The notes under the pieces: generated by a model
Seen by the model: the letters and a program-made list of their open reading frames with translations, nothing else
What the model was told of the DNA's origin: nothing
Databases searched by the model: none
Position numbers and translations under genes: made by a program
Shown here: piece after piece, positions 9,999 to 23,470 of the stretch
How positions within the stretch are numbered: the stretch's first letter is position 1
Layout: the number at the start of each line of letters is the position of its first letter
From: Sympetrum striolatum
Taxonomy: Eukaryota > Arthropoda > Insecta > Odonata > Libellulidae
Assembly (NCBI GenBank): GCA_947579665.1
Contig: OX388352.1
Location: 71,710,113 to 71,774,112, forward strand
Length of the DNA stretch: 64,000 nt
Direction: 5' to 3'

Positions 9999-12900
9999 TT
10001 AGACCTGCAAATCTTCTGAAGTATTATTAAATTTCAAATCTGTTAAATGGTCGTTTTGAAATCTAATAACAGTTAGCGGTTTTAAATTCAACAGTATACA
10101 TATATTTAAGAGTATTAATGGAAGCCAAATATAATCTCCAATATGATCCCGCATTTGAAAGCCAGAGATTTGCAGTTTCCACAATATGATGCTATTCTGC
10201 TGATAGACTAAAATGACTCCGAATAGTCCAATGAACCACCGCGACGTCTTCTTAGCAACTTCTGCTTTGCTTTCCTCCGTCAATGGTCTACCAGTTGATA
10301 GCTAAGCACCTTTTGGAAGCACTGGTCAAATCCAAATCTGGATTATATTCTCTTTCCACAGTTTTTGTTCTTAATTACTACACTCATCTTCTCACACAAT
10401 TCACTGATTCACAATCATATGTGCCTTACTATAGTATATTTTTGGATATTTATAAACTATTAAACATGGCGCACCTATGTTAAAGGTAAAGCATTAACAA
10501 TCTATCGGACAAAAAAAATAAAATCATTAAGGGAAATGAAAATCTTTAGTTGGTGAAACTCCGTAATCGGGATCATATTGAAAATAACTACGCCATTTCC
10601 ACAAAAACCTTTTGTTAGCAATTTTAGTGGAATTTGCATAGTTTTTTAATATAATTCCAATTAGGGTAAGTTTGGCGAGAATTTTCTTCATTTGGGAAAA
10701 ACTATCTTAAATCAAAGATATAGTTTGAGAGGCATTCTTTTACTTGTTTCCAAAGATTTATCTTCAGTAAAAATACACAATGGAGGAGACTTTTACTCTC
10801 ATTTTTCTCTACTGATTTTAAACTGAAGTTCAATTGATCTTATCAAACATCAAAGCCATTGTATGTTTAATCAATGTATATGTAAAACTTATAGTATTCT
10901 TCTGGGTCAAAATAGCCGATTTAAAACATGTAACTTGGAGGACATTACAAGGCCAAGCTAAAGACTCTATATTTACAGCTTGATTTTTCCAGAATACAGT
11001 TTTAAATAAATAAATGCATAATGTTCTGAAATTATGCTTTTCAATTTGATTTCCATTAAATCATTCGAAAAGTATTCTTTCTATGTTTCTTGTCTAGAAA
11101 ATGTGAAAACCCTGTCGTTGATTGTCCTATGTCGAATGTATGAAATATTCCCTATGAAGTATTATGTAAATGCATGCTCTTATTTTAGAGAAGCATATGT
11201 TTTTAAAAAGCAGATCTACTTTCCTTTTTCTCAAATTTTCTCACATTGTGGAGATACGGGCATACGGTCAAGACTCTGGAAACTAATTCTCTGCTGAAAT
11301 CTCGCTATTGAAAATAATTATTCACACCTTTCCTATTGATCGTTTTGGAAGATTTAATCTTTCTTTCTAATTATAAAATGATTCGACTAATGCGTGCTTG
11401 AGAAGATATGTAGTTGATGACTGAGAGAGAGTGTCAACGTTTACATACGGAAGTCCTTCATTAAGGCACTCGTATTTCACCCAAAAGAGTGATCTTACTT
11501 GCATATCATCGGTACATGAAAGCTTATCGCGTGTATTGTTATTAATGATCAACCAAAAATTTATCGATTTTTAAAAAACGTAAAGAATTATTTTGGATAA
11601 ACTAGATGATGATGACATATATACAGTAATTGATACATAAAAATTGTTTCTATTATGAATTGTGCCAAAAATGCGATATCTTCGGATTTTGAATTAAGAT
11701 ATCAAAACTGAACGCTTTTTGAAAATTAATATGCCCGGAAAGTGGACAAGCAAAGTTTTCACAAATAAGCTTCAATTTTATAATACTGGAATACTAAATA
11801 GCATCGCACAGATAATTGTTGGAGATGTCTTTGTTGATGTAGGATTCGGTGTCGATGAAATGACATAGCCCGAAGCGAAATGAAGGATTATTTAGGAAAT
11901 TAGTAATAATAATGAACCTGTCCTGCTCACTGAAAGTTTTATTCGAGACCTTAAACTGGTAAGTAAACTTGAAACTCATTTTTGACTAATTAATATTCAT
12001 GTTGAACGATTGATAATAAAATTTCGTTATCGAATCGAATGAAATTCCATCAACGCTGGAATTTGTTGTTATTATCAGCGATGACTTTAAATTCTAATCA
12101 TCCGAGTTTTGACTCCTTTCTTGAAAAATATTAAAATGCATGAAAGAGGTTATTTTTAAAAAGTTAACAATGTTTTTATTTATATTATCAAGAATACATG
12201 GAGACATACTTTCTTTGTTTGGTTTTTACTTCCTCTGCTTTTAAGGAGTGTTTTCAAGGACTGAAAGAGGGTTACTTTATTTTCCATAGGCCTTACCTAC
12301 CACTTATCCACCGTCTAAAGAGAATTTTAAGTATTTGAAAATCAAGTTAGTTTGATTAAGCTAGTTAGATTCATTTCAGTTGGAATTGCAACTTCAAACA
12401 ATGGTTGAAACTACACTACATGTAGCGGGGGGACAAATTTTCAAAGAACCTCAATGATATATATCGTACATTTCCCATAATTAAGCTATCTATTTGAAGT
12501 TGATATTAAACTCCAAAAGTTATTCCGAAGAAACGTCCTAGGAATCAATTTAGGCAAAATCATTGATAAAGATTTCTTTTCGAGAATAAATTTCTCTGAC
12601 TTTCCGAAGTCCATAATTTGAGTGTATTAAAGTGCTTTATAATGATGTTTTGCTAATATCTCTCATTAAAACCATCTTTCGATAAAAAAAGGTGAGAACC
12701 AAGCAACATTAAAGTGGATGTGAACCCTTTGCATCTGAATGTAAGAGATTCGAATCTTTATGGGAGGTGAAGCATACAGTTCTTTAGCTAAGCCTTGTTT
12801 TAGCATATTATAAATGACGTCCTTTCCTGGCAATCAGTCTCTTGAAAGGCACGTAGTGAGTTAACTCGCGCTTCTAAGGTAAAAGACCCAGGAACAATCG

Positions 12901-15114
12901 CTGATAGTTTCAATAAATAGGTAAAATAATAAACAGGCAATAATACGAAATTACATCGTTCTTAACATAATAAATATAAAAATATTAAAGATATTAAAGA
13001 GGCTGTAAAATTTATCTGCTTACCGGATAGAATTAAATAAAAGAAATTGAATATGAATGAATAGTATGCGTATAGGAAAAAGAATTAAGGAACATGATTA
13101 AAGGCAATGGGCATGGGACATGGGCAATGTCTAAAACATAATTTATGACCAAGTAGAAGAGGCTGATAGATAATGCAATAATTTTGATTATTAACCTAAT
13201 AGGGACCAGAATCGGACTCTAATGCTCCTAGCAAAAATTAAAGAATATGGTCGGCAACGGATTTTTAAATCAAAGACTTTTGCTTATTACTGCTTCTTGC
13301 AAAAACCGTATATTAGTAAAGTATCAAAAGTCTTAATTATCGGTGCAAACATACATTTTTCAACGCAGTAAATAAATTAGATTTATTTTCTTTGATTTCT
13401 TTCGATTTAATTTTCTCCTCCGTGAATTTTGCATGATTTAATTTTATAAGGAATCGCAAAACAGAACCTCCATTTAGGATGTCTCACAGTTAATAAATTA
13501 CTCCAAATATTATATTAAGGATGATGAACTGGCGATTGCATTCATCTCCTCATTCGAGTATGAATCGTGACAGTGTTTACCCGGTATTTGGCTTAATTGT
13601 GCTCTACAACAAACCTATCCCTGCAAGAACTTGCGAATTCACCTCAGATTGAAGGCTGATTAAATTTTGGACCATCAGTAAATGAATTCCTCTCTAGACT
13701 GCCATTAATAAGTGTTCTTATAAGGTGGACGGAAGATGAGGGTTGAGCAATAAATTGATTTTCATTTCATCAAATGTTGTATACTACTAAGCGTACTAAT
13801 GATATATGTCTGACTCATTTCATAATGAACTCAAAAACAAACACTTTGGGCGGACATGAAGAACACAGAAATCATCGAGTGCAACAAGTTATTTCTTAGA
13901 AAAACTTTGCTTAGTAAGTTGAAGCATAAATTTCCAACTAAACCCTCGTTGTTTATCAAAACAATTAGCAGTTAATTAGACGAGGGCAAAGACCACCATC
14001 TTTCCATCATGACTATTCGGAAACAATTTTTATTTTTTATCATTTTCCACCATCAAAACTGCAGCTTGACATTGCCATTGATGTACAAATTTCACAGTAT
14101 GATTACATTCCCACTAAGTTTGACATCTAGACATTTATCCAGGATCATTTTTTTTATTTTCATCCATAAAAATACAAAATACTATATCAAATCATTTTAT
14201 CAACTAGAAGAGTAGCCTCCTCATACTTCAGCTTTTCCCACAAAATATAATCTAATCACTGAGCTCTCTCAGTTTACTTCTTTTTCCAACAGCTTGCAAT
14301 TATATTCACTATGAAGATTAAGTGATCACAGTTACATGGGATTTAAAACACCGAAAAATATTTTTTCCTTTCAATTCATATTTCTCTACTCCTTAATCCA
14401 CCATGCTTCATCAGTTTACAAAACTACCCCTGTAAAAACATTAACGACTTACGACGACGTAACCAACTCTTTATCCAATGAAATCAGTACATTTTTAAGC
14501 ATACGGTTTTAATTGTTTATGAAAAACATTAAAACATATACGAAATCACATAACACAGAATTAGATGGCTATAATTTCATAGAGCTGATCCTCAGGAATA
14601 ACATTTATAATCGTATAACTACAGAATAATCTACCATACTCGATGCACTCTATAATGAGTATTCTTTCGCTAACAATTATGATTATGGAGGCGTGCAGGA
14701 ATGAAAAATCAGATTTCTTCATACCAAAGTAAAGTATTTTACTACGTTCCCATGTAATTTACCTGTAATTTAAATTACTCCATTTAGGCTACACACATCC
14801 TTTTTGACAATTAAGGGTTTTTCACTACAATAGCATTATAGAAAATCTAGAGAAGGAATCAAATTGTAAAAACTGAAGTTACTTGATGGGAAACATGAAT
14901 TGAAAATTAATGCGAAGATTCTGGATTAATATAACCTTCAGGCTACTTGAAAGGAGTAAAGAAAATGAAGGAAACTCGGGGCTGACACATAGAAAAATAC
15001 TTTGTGACATTTCCAGCTACTCTAATGGACGAGAAATATATAGATATATATGAACTCACGTATCGCAACGGTTATGTTTCAGCAGTTGGTTCGTTTTGAA
15101 CTGTTTGTAAATCT
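9999..15114. other. Long gene-free AT-rich stretch
   Basis: About 5 kb without a supported gene. One 94-codon minus-strand frame (10283-9999) with hydrophobic segments lacks an ATG and family motifs. A tRNA-T-arm-like block (AGAGATTCGAATCTTT near 12750) and a GACCCAGGAACA string near 12886 may be stray traces of the 160-bp B-box repeat. The rest is featureless to my eye. Confidence 0.5.
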
Positions 15115-17001
15115 TTAATCTTCGCTGAGGTCTCTCTCATCCACCGAAGATGACATTCTATCCTCAACTTCTGGAAATCTCTCTCTTCTTTTCTTCCTTC
15201 TCTTGATCCTATCTTTATTTTCTCTCCGTCCTCTATTTCCCGCCGCCCTGATCTTTGTCCTCCGTGGTTTCACATCCTCCTCTTCAGTGTCTTCGTCTGC
15301 GTCGATCCCAGGATTGTGCGAGGCGAAACATGCGTCCGATCTGTGCAGTTCGTTTTCGGGACTGGAGGATTCGCTCTCGCAAAAGCGCGATGGCTCCCAG
15401 GGCATCCTGTCTGCATCGTCCACTTTGACGCCGCCACGCTTCTTCTTCTCCTGTCTCTCTTTACCCTTGAGGATCTGTGATGGAGTGACCAGTTTACTTT
15501 TACAGTCGTGCAAAGATTTTCTGTGCGCATTACCAGGACCTGGCGCACCTTTTAGTACGCTTAAATTGTATTCATTTCTAATAGCAGCTTTGCCTTTCAG
15601 TATTTGGTAAGGAGTGATAAGCCGAGAAATTTTCTTTTTGGTATCTCCTTTACTCTCTCCTGTCGGCTTGTTGTGAATATTTGGCTCCTTCCTTTCCACC
15701 TCTGTTCTTGAGAAACTGGCTTCTTTAACTTCTTTCTGTATTGCGATTTTACTTTTCTCATGGTGTCTCTCCCCGACGGATGAATCACGTAAGTCTTCGT
15801 GATATTTTTTCTCGCTATCAGCCACGGAGGATTTTTGGCCATGTGTTTTGGTCAGAATGATCGAATCATTTGTTTTCTCGGACGTTTCGGCGGTAAATTT
15901 CTCTGTTGTACGTATTTTGTCATTTGATTGTTGCGTTTTTCCACTATTCGATGGATCGTTGTTGTTTGCGTCCTCCCCAAAGCCAGTGTTGTAATTATAC
16001 CCCATAAATAAATACTGTTTGAATTTTTTGTGGTGATTGATTATCGTATACTCTTTTGGTTTGATATCATCGCTAGATTTTGAATTTATGTCCGGTTGAT
16101 TTGCAGAAGAGTCTGTGTTTTCCTTGTTTTTCTGATTTTTGGTTGCATGGTCTAACTGATCATCATGGTCGAAATTTTTCTTTAGTTGAGGCACAGACAT
16201 GGGGCTGGATTTCTTTCCTTTACTTTTACTTTCTTTCATTGCCGGAGGCAATTTGAAGTTTTTTTTTAGATACGCCTTTGATTTTGGTTTAGTCTTTTTG
16301 GGGCTTTTCAAAACGTTTCTCTTCGACCTACGTAAAGAAACTTTGGAGGTTTGCGGTGGAAATCTTTGACACCATGGAACAGAGCGGCTAGAAATCAAGG
16401 TGGACTGACGAAGGGAGTATCTTCTGCTAGTCCCCGGAACTGTTTTCTCATCCGTGCTTTCCTCAGTTTCATGCACTTTACTTCCTTCTCCGTTTTCTTC
16501 GTGCTGATTAACTGCCTTCTTGGAATCTGACAATTTTGTGGAATCTTCCTTCTCAGGTACTTTAGTAGTGGCAGCGTTGTCTTCCATTGTGATCTCTCCA
16601 GTAATGACATTGTTGTCCTCTGGCGGGATCTCTTTTGTGGTGATAATTTTGTCCTCCTCTGGGAGCTCTTTGATAGTGCGGCAATCCGGTGGGGTCTCCG
16701 TTTTCCTATCATCATCTTCAGATGAATTGTTAGATAGCTCCATGTCCACGCTAAGATCTTTTATAGACTCCCACTTAACTTGAGGATCCACCAAATCATC
16801 ACATTCCGTCGATTCCTCTAAATCAAAGCCCTCGATGGAATCCTCCAACCTTTCATCTGTGCTTAATGTCACCCGAAAATCAGTTGACTCTTTTTCCTCA
16901 ATTTGGCCTCCAGAAGTTTGGCTTGACGTAATATTGCCCGCCGTATTGCCGCACTCAGTGACTATCCTTGAGGTATCACCGGTATCTTTACTTCCTGGCA
17001 T
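15115..17001 (-). CDS. Unrecognised intronless gene, disordered acidic/basic protein of 628 aa
   Basis: A single open frame of 628 codons runs from ATG at 17001 (MPGSKD...) to TAA at 15115; a TGA lies in frame just upstream of the ATG. Its length in 60-65% AT DNA and its visibly higher GC argue for a real gene. Residues 1-180 are acidic, rich in E, D, S and T with short imperfect repeats (EEDKIITTKE, EDNNVITGE). Residues about 195-270 are strongly basic (SLRRSKR, KSPKKTKPKSK). Two copies of a (K/R)L(I/V)TP(Y/S)QILKGK motif sit near residues 460 and 505. An acidic EDTEEEDVKP block is followed by a basic tail (RIKRRKKRRE) and an acidic end. No globular domain, signal peptide or membrane segment is visible. 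Several nuclear-localisation-like clusters suggest a nuclear or chromatin-associated protein, but that is inference. It could be a retrogene or a large exon of a longer gene. Confidence 0.65.
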   Translation of the reverse strand: MPGSKDTGDTSRIVTECGNTAGNITSSQTSGGQIEEKESTDFRVTLSTDERLEDSIEGFDLEESTECDDLVDPQVKWESIKDLSVDMELSNNSSEDDDRKTETPPDCRTIKELPEEDKIITTKEIPPEDNNVITGEITMEDNAATTKVPEKEDSTKLSDSKKAVNQHEENGEGSKVHETEESTDEKTVPGTSRRYSLRQSTLISSRSVPWCQRFPPQTSKVSLRRSKRNVLKSPKKTKPKSKAYLKKNFKLPPAMKESKSKGKKSSPMSVPQLKKNFDHDDQLDHATKNQKNKENTDSSANQPDINSKSSDDIKPKEYTIINHHKKFKQYLFMGYNYNTGFGEDANNNDPSNSGKTQQSNDKIRTTEKFTAETSEKTNDSIILTKTHGQKSSVADSEKKYHEDLRDSSVGERHHEKSKIAIQKEVKEASFSRTEVERKEPNIHNKPTGESKGDTKKKISRLITPYQILKGKAAIRNEYNLSVLKGAPGPGNAHRKSLHDCKSKLVTPSQILKGKERQEKKKRGGVKVDDADRMPWEPSRFCESESSSPENELHRSDACFASHNPGIDADEDTEEEDVKPRRTKIRAAGNRGRRENKDRIKRRKKRRERFPEVEDRMSSSVDERDLSED

Positions 17002-20000
17002 CTTTTTGATATGATTCAAAGATGTAACTCAGGATTCAACTATTTAGAAACCAATATTTCTTCGATGGTGGCCAATAGTTGACAACAACTATTTGATTTC
17101 TCCGTACACAATTCTTTGTGAAATGACGGGAGAATCAAAGCTCAAATTCTCTTATGAGTATTTAGCGGGATGTATTTTTACAATCGGTGAAATGAGACTT
17201 ATCCTCGAATTCAATGAAGAAATCTGACAAAAATTTTGAAAAATTACACGCTAAATACACATATACAGATACACAATTGTTTAGGCTTCACAACAATAAC
17301 ATATATACAATAGTAAGGCACGTATTTGTTACATATAAAATTGTGTCACTAGGAAAATATCAATGTCTGTGGAATGAATTATATGTTTTATCTTGACGAT
17401 CTTAGTCTTTTCCTAAGTCATCTCTGCGTCGCGTTTACGCACTCTGCAAAACAAGGAGTTGATTTTTTGCATAAATCGTTTGTTGAATGCTGAACAACCT
17501 CTATATTAGTTATCTCTCGGAATGATGCATATCAAAATAGATTACCGCGCGGTCTAATTCAAATGATTGAGGAAAGATGCACATCAACTCCGAGATTTCA
17601 AAAATGCACTCCCAAGAATACAAGAATCAACTACCCGCACCCAATAAGCAATGACCGTAGAGAAGTTGGAAGTGAGACGCTGCACAAGAATGTTGCTTTT
17701 ACTACGCTAACAAGCAATCTGATACGGGACCATTGTTTTACTTCATTCAATTAAAATCATGAACTAAGGAGATTTACCAATACGATGAGATTTCATGAAA
17801 TGGATATAAGATGCGCATAATGGTGCGGAATATTTACTCCACGAGACATAATTTTCCTGCAATCGGAAGGAACGAGAAAACTTGGTACCCTAGTAAGCCA
17901 TGTTTATTTATCATAGCAGAACATTTTCAAGGCTAATATCACTGTATCTGATGAGAAACAGATTGAGTGAGAATAAGGCGTGACTGTATTTTATTTTGAG
18001 AAATCTTTCACCAAATCCATCGTTCAGTTCCTCTTCTTATAATGTTGATAAATAGAATGATCAAAACCTATAAATTAGTAAATTTTCATCATTGTCACTG
18101 AAACAAAAAATAATGCCGCAGTCAACTCATCGATGATTTTTATTGCGTTGTTCGTTCAAATAATGAGTAATGAGAATGGATTTTTTTATGAAACGCCAGA
18201 TTTTACGCAGCCCAAATTGACTTATTTCTATCTAAATACTATTCAAAGTTGATTTTATACTAAAAACGTAGTATTTTTACATTTCAGCTTATTTTACGAT
18301 ACTTTCACCTTAAATAAGTAATTTACCACATTTTCACCTTAGAATGATCTCTTTGGAAATACGATGTGTCCTAACTTAGAAGACAATTATATTTCTTAAG
18401 AATTGATAGCCAGGGAAAGAGTCAGCAGAACAGTGAAGTCACTCACCACACTGATTCTATGTGGCCATTTTTTTACGTATTGAGATATTAACAAAATATG
18501 ATCTTCGTATCTCCACGTAGGCCCTTATGGGGTCATTTTTTACGAGTGCTGAAAGTCAAGAAGCTTTCAAGACCCACATGGCTCCGAAGTGCACGTTTTC
18601 AAATAGCCAACAAAGCTCCATACCTCTCAGTTCTCCATTCCTACAGTCAAATATATTTTCCTTATTGGAGTACAAACGCCTATAGGGAAATCGTATAAAT
18701 AATGATCTGTAGCAATGGATTCGAGCCTAGGGTTATTCAGGAAAATATCTAAGGCGTTTGTGCTATATATAATCCAAGCCCATGTTCGTCAATACAACTG
18801 TCGATCATTTATCATTTCGAAAAAATAATCTTGAATTTATTAAAAAGTTATTCCGATGGGGAAATTTGGCAATTACCTGGCGTAGAAACTAGGGCCGTTC
18901 CGCGAGAGTTTTTGAGGATTCCGTTACAAAAAAACCACATCAAAATTTCAATTCTCAAATCCTCTGGGAATTAATGCAAAGGTCCAATTTTACCATATAT
19001 TTCTTATTTGATACTATTAAGAGTAAACTAGAACATCATTTTTACGCGCATTAATCTATTAATCGAATTTCAAAGACTTAAGCATTAAAAAACTTTTGCC
19101 AAACAAATCCATGAAAAGTTCTAAGTCCTGAGACCCCCCTAAGATGGGAATTTCGTTCAGTTGGAATCTGTTACTTCCAATACGACTTAAACGTCCAACT
19201 CGATCGCGTAGGAGAGGGAGAGGAGAAAACATTTTATCCATACCCCATTGGTTCATTTATCGACCTAGATTTCAACTCATCGCGGTATCATCAGGTATAA
19301 TCAGGTATAATCTTGTCAAATTGTTAACTCTTTGAGACTTTTAACGATAAATAGATGAACGACGTCTTTCTACAATTCAAGTCAGAGGGAATGTATAGCA
19401 TTACAGGAGTAGCATTAGTATAAATCTGATTTCTTAGAACTGTTATCTCGCTAATTAGATTATAAAAGTTACATTATTTAATTAGATAAAATTATTGGTT
19501 TAAATTAAAATTCAACTTGGCAGTCGACCTGTCTACCTTCACCATATCTATTGTCCTGTCAGATTTATCTACATCAATGAAGAAATCATTTGAAATATTT
19601 CCGTACCACTTCCTTAATACAAATATTTTACTGCAACTCTTTCTTGGCTAACAGTACTTACACGAGTACCAAGTATGTAATAACTAGTAAGCAACGACTT
19701 GACCGAAAAACAGGCTACAATTTAGCATTTACTTAGCTAAATGTTACATGTAAATAATTGGTAAAGTGTCTTCGAGGTCTTCGTTAGCAGTGGACGGGAT
19801 AAATTTTCAATTTGTCTCTCTCCTCACTGTAATCAAATTTATAGCTCATTCGTAGTGGTCTCTCAAAATGATCTAAATATGATAAAAGAGAAGCCTAACC
19901 TATGGAACATGATACACTTTAAAACAGTTTAGAAGTGCTGTTAAATTTAAAGCGATGGGCTCACTGCTATTAATTTGATATGTAGAATGAATAAAGAATG

Positions 20001-21400
20001 TGATTCGGACCGTACGAACAGTATTGTGATTGTTATGGTAAAGGATTTTAATTTAGATATTAAACATCACAATGAAATATTGGAATCCTGTTACTCACAA
20101 GTCATAACGTTGAGAAAATTCTCTCTTTTTCAAAACTGCGTTGACACGTCGATCTCATCAGTGGGTGCTAATAAATCACTATAATTGAAAGAAAAAATTT
20201 CTCTTATGAGGAAAACTTCCTCTCAACAGTCGAGCAACATTTAGTAAACACCACTTTCAACACTTTTGCGAGATCACTACAGTGAATTTTCGGTTGAGAA
20301 ATAAGCATAGAAACTCTGTCTTTGTTCTGTAATAAAGGTGTAGATGCAAAGAATCTCTTCCCATTTCCTGATTCACAATAGTTCGATCTGTGACCTAATA
20401 GTCTCACGATTTAGTCTTCTTCAGCAGCTGCTGTTTGTAAACTGAAGAGTGCAGTGGCAAAAGCAACTAGTGACCTCAAACGGACCTTAGTACTGGTCCA
20501 AGGAAACACCCACTGTCCGCACTAATTCCATCATAAAACTTGCACACGTATGTTTCCCACTAACAGGTTGGATTTTAAACTTCGAAACATGCATCACAAT
20601 CACCACATCGTTATATATTGCTCGCATTCAGCTGAATGAAGAGGAAATCTCTGAATTCTCCGAATTTGCGCATGTGTGACCGGCTGCGGATCAATAATTT
20701 TGGCACATGCGTCAAGAATCTTGGGCGGACTTCTACACACTTCAAAAGCGTACAATTGTAATCCGCAAAACTTTTAATATTCCTAATTACGTGAGTTAAG
20801 TCAAAGAGCTACCTAGTTACTTGTTACCTTATTTTCATATGAATATTTTGAGTCGATTGTCCTGTAAAAGTTTGGAAAGTATATTCATAATTCCATTCAT
20901 TTGAATAATAAGTATGTTTGAAGCACTACGCACACAGCCCTTAATGCACCGTTGTGATTCTCACCATAATAGAAAATGTTGATTTATATGAATTAGCAGA
21001 GATTTTTATAATTTCAGAATGTGTGGAGTGAGATATGTACATACGTCTTAGTAAAAGTGAGATTTAAATTTACAAGTCTCTTCTTCCATCAAACCTTAGG
21101 TGCTCATGTTTAACAAATTAATTTTTGGTGGGGCATAAGCTATGAAAATGTTTCTCTTGTAGCACATAAACAGCTAATAGGGGAAATATTTGCCGGTAAG
21201 GCTAATCAAAGCTATGAGAAGGATAATTATTGCCAATAGCTATACAATACAGGCAAATAGTCTACAAATTCGCGCTCATAGTTGAGAAGATTTTTAAAAT
21301 AAAATTTAATTTCATGTTTGAATGATGTTCCTATGCCCGTTTTTTTTAGATTACATTTCCATTAAATACACACGAATTTATTCATCTCTTTACTTTCCAT
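17002..21400. other. Gene-free AT-rich stretch upstream of the disordered-protein gene
   Basis: No supported gene. The first few hundred bases would hold the promoter and 5' UTR of the minus-strand gene ending at 17001, but no clear core promoter element could be assigned. The remaining frames are short and featureless. Confidence 0.5.
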
Positions 21401-21595
21401 GGAGTAGTCGTGCCAGATCCCCCCTATTACTATCCTCCAGCTACTGAGACTATCTAGCTACGCATGTTTCATCCTGGTTCATATCCCAGGTTAGTCATGG
21501 GTGTTCGCGTAGTAAACCAAAGGTCTAGCACTGAGAGTGATCTCTAAAGTCTCAACTTCGCGCTCATGATGTCGAGATTATTATTATTAAGAATT
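21401..21595 (+). repeat. SINE-like element with (ATT)n tail (candidate)
   Basis: A GC-richer block of about 190 bp contains TCCTGGTTCATATCCCAGG, which resembles a pol III B-box (GGTTCNANNCC) inside a short stem, and ends in GAGATTATTATTATTAAG. A block of higher GC, an internal B-box-like site and a simple-repeat tail is the usual layout of tRNA-derived SINEs. I could not identify a convincing A-box or target-site duplication. Confidence 0.35.
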
Positions 21596-22074
21596 AATAA
21601 TACTTTCCTGCTAGACTACCTGAACCTGAAATTAACTTCACTAGGTATGTTTTGGACCTAAGAGGGTGGGTTACTAATAGAATAACTTCGGATTCGAGAG
21701 GTTGCAAGAATCCGCAAAACTTTAAATATGTTTCCACGTAGCATTCTTTCAATTTTCCCTTTTCATAGTTACATATTCATAAGAATGCCAAGATATGTAA
21801 TTTAATGGATTATTTTTCAAAATAAATCAGTGGTGACTTGTACTTAAACCCGAAACATGGTCTTTTCTACCGTTTAAGTATAAGTTTTGCAAGGATTCTC
21901 GATTCTTCCCGAAGATCAAGTGGTAAACTCATTACAGTTATCAAAGAGAGTAAACTATTCAAGGTAATTACTCACCGAGTAAAGTGTCCTGTATTGTAAA
22001 ACGGAATCCTGGCACACATAAGTTCTCTACGATTTAGTAGATTCATGTTCCCTTAAGTCCACATTTCATTCGCT

Positions 22075-22250
22075 TCTTGGTACATTATCACGTCCTGAAT
22101 ATCATCTAATATCTTCTACCTTCGTCTTCTCCTCTAACTTTTCCACTATATTCTCTCTTCCATTACTTGACTTAGCAATCTATTTCCAACATTTAACTAA
22201 CTCTCTATTACTTCAATCTAAATCACATCTTCTCCCATTATCATTCCCTT
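22075..22250 (-). pseudogene. LINE ORF2 C-terminal scrap
   Basis: On the minus strand the sequence reads, with in-frame stops, VMEERI-WKS-RRRRR-KILDDIQDV. This resembles the G-(K/R)-R-x-R-G-R-x-x-x-x-L-D-D-I region found at the extreme C-terminus of many insect endonuclease-reverse transcriptase ORFs. The match is short and heavily decayed. Confidence 0.4.
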
Positions 22251-23009
22251 CTTCATATTGTATTGTAATCCACTGCCATCAGCTCCTACTTCAACTTGTA
22301 GTGATATGTATAGTAATTAAGGATGAGTCGGTTCCTAAACTTTTCCGACTCTCGGTACTTGTTTGTTTCTTACCCTTCGGTTCTCTAGGGAATTAGTATT
22401 TACTTATCATGCACGAGGCAATTTAGACATTACATATGCGTAGCAATTGAAAATGAAACTTTCATAAGACAAGCAGTATACGATGAGGAAATAAAAAAGC
22501 GTGAGGGAAGTATATACGCCACTGTAATTGTATTTGCCATAGAGAGTACCATTGGTTAAATCAGGTAAGCTGCTTAGTTCTGGATACACTGACTAAGGAA
22601 GAGTTAGAGAAAGTGGATGGGTTATCCGTTGTCCTTCAGCAAAGTAAAAGAAATTTCACTTATGGTAATTGCAAAGGCAAGCCAGAACATACTACCGTAT
22701 CTCTTCATCATTAGGACCTATTCAACATACAATACTGATGATACCATTCATCTAAGAAATTCTTAAAAGTAACTCCACAAATAAAGTATGTTTAAGAATT
22801 ATTAGAAAACATTGCAATATACGTTCTGAATTACTGTTCACAGTTGTCAAAATAATACTTGAACAGCTCAAGAAATACAAAAATTTATCCAAAATAATTA
22901 AAACATTAAGAAATGATATGCAATGGTATTATAGCACAAATGCACTCAGAAAGTACAATCATAATAATACTCAGTCAAGACCTTAAAAGAAAATCTCGGG
23001 CAAATGTGA

Positions 23010-23300
23010 TGTACAGTCCCTTACAAAAAGAAGTTACCACTACAGGGGCAACTCGTCCAACAGACACCACGTTTCGAGTGAGCGAGCCTCCACAAAAGAG
23101 AAAGAGAGAATATAACGATGGAGGACATAGTATGCTATGCAGATCCACGTTGAGCGTTTGGAACGATTTGTTTTCGTTATTGTTATTCAAATCACTTACT
23201 TAAATCGACTTTGAGTGGCGTTAACATGGAAGAGTAATATTATAGCAAAACGGAGGACGGAATGCATAGATTTGGGTGGTTTAAAAGTTGTTTCATTTAT
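23010..23300 (+). repeat. 285-bp direct repeat, copy A
   Basis: This segment (from TACAGTCCCTTACA through GGCAACTCGTCCAACAGAC, AACGATGGAGGACATAGTAT and GGTTTAAAAG) recurs with few changes and the same orientation at 27737-28022. The two copies frame the mariner inverted duplication. It has no coding potential that I can support and is either a dispersed repeat family or part of a segmental duplication. Confidence 0.85.
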
Positions 23301-23305
23301 AGTTT

Positions 23306-23470
23306 CATTAGGGGGCATCCATTAATTACGTGAGGTGATTTCTGCGATTTTTTGACCCCACCTCCCCCCCCCCCTCAGTGAGTTATCGTGAGATTTGGCT
23401 CGACCACCTCCTCCCTCCTCTAATCTCACGTGAGAATGTTCAAAATGCGTTTTTTCAGTGTAAATATGTC
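23306..23470 (+). repeat. Non-autonomous DNA element end (GGGGGCATCCATTAATTACG)
   Basis: The block starts GGGGGCATCCATTAATTACG, has a C-rich tract (CCCC run at 23360-23376), then GTGAGATTT and AATCTCACGTGAGA. Inverted TCTCAC/GTGAGA motifs flank C-rich sequence. This resembles the ends of a repeat type common in arthropod genomes. It lies between copy A of the 285-bp repeat and the start of the mariner inverted duplication, a place where the copy B side has no counterpart, so it is probably a separate insertion. Confidence 0.4.

Noticed and set aside
9999..10283. 94-codon minus-strand frame with hydrophobic segments, a possible membrane-protein exon
   Set aside because: No ATG, no recognised family motif and no partner exon nearby; AT-rich DNA makes hydrophobic frames by chance.
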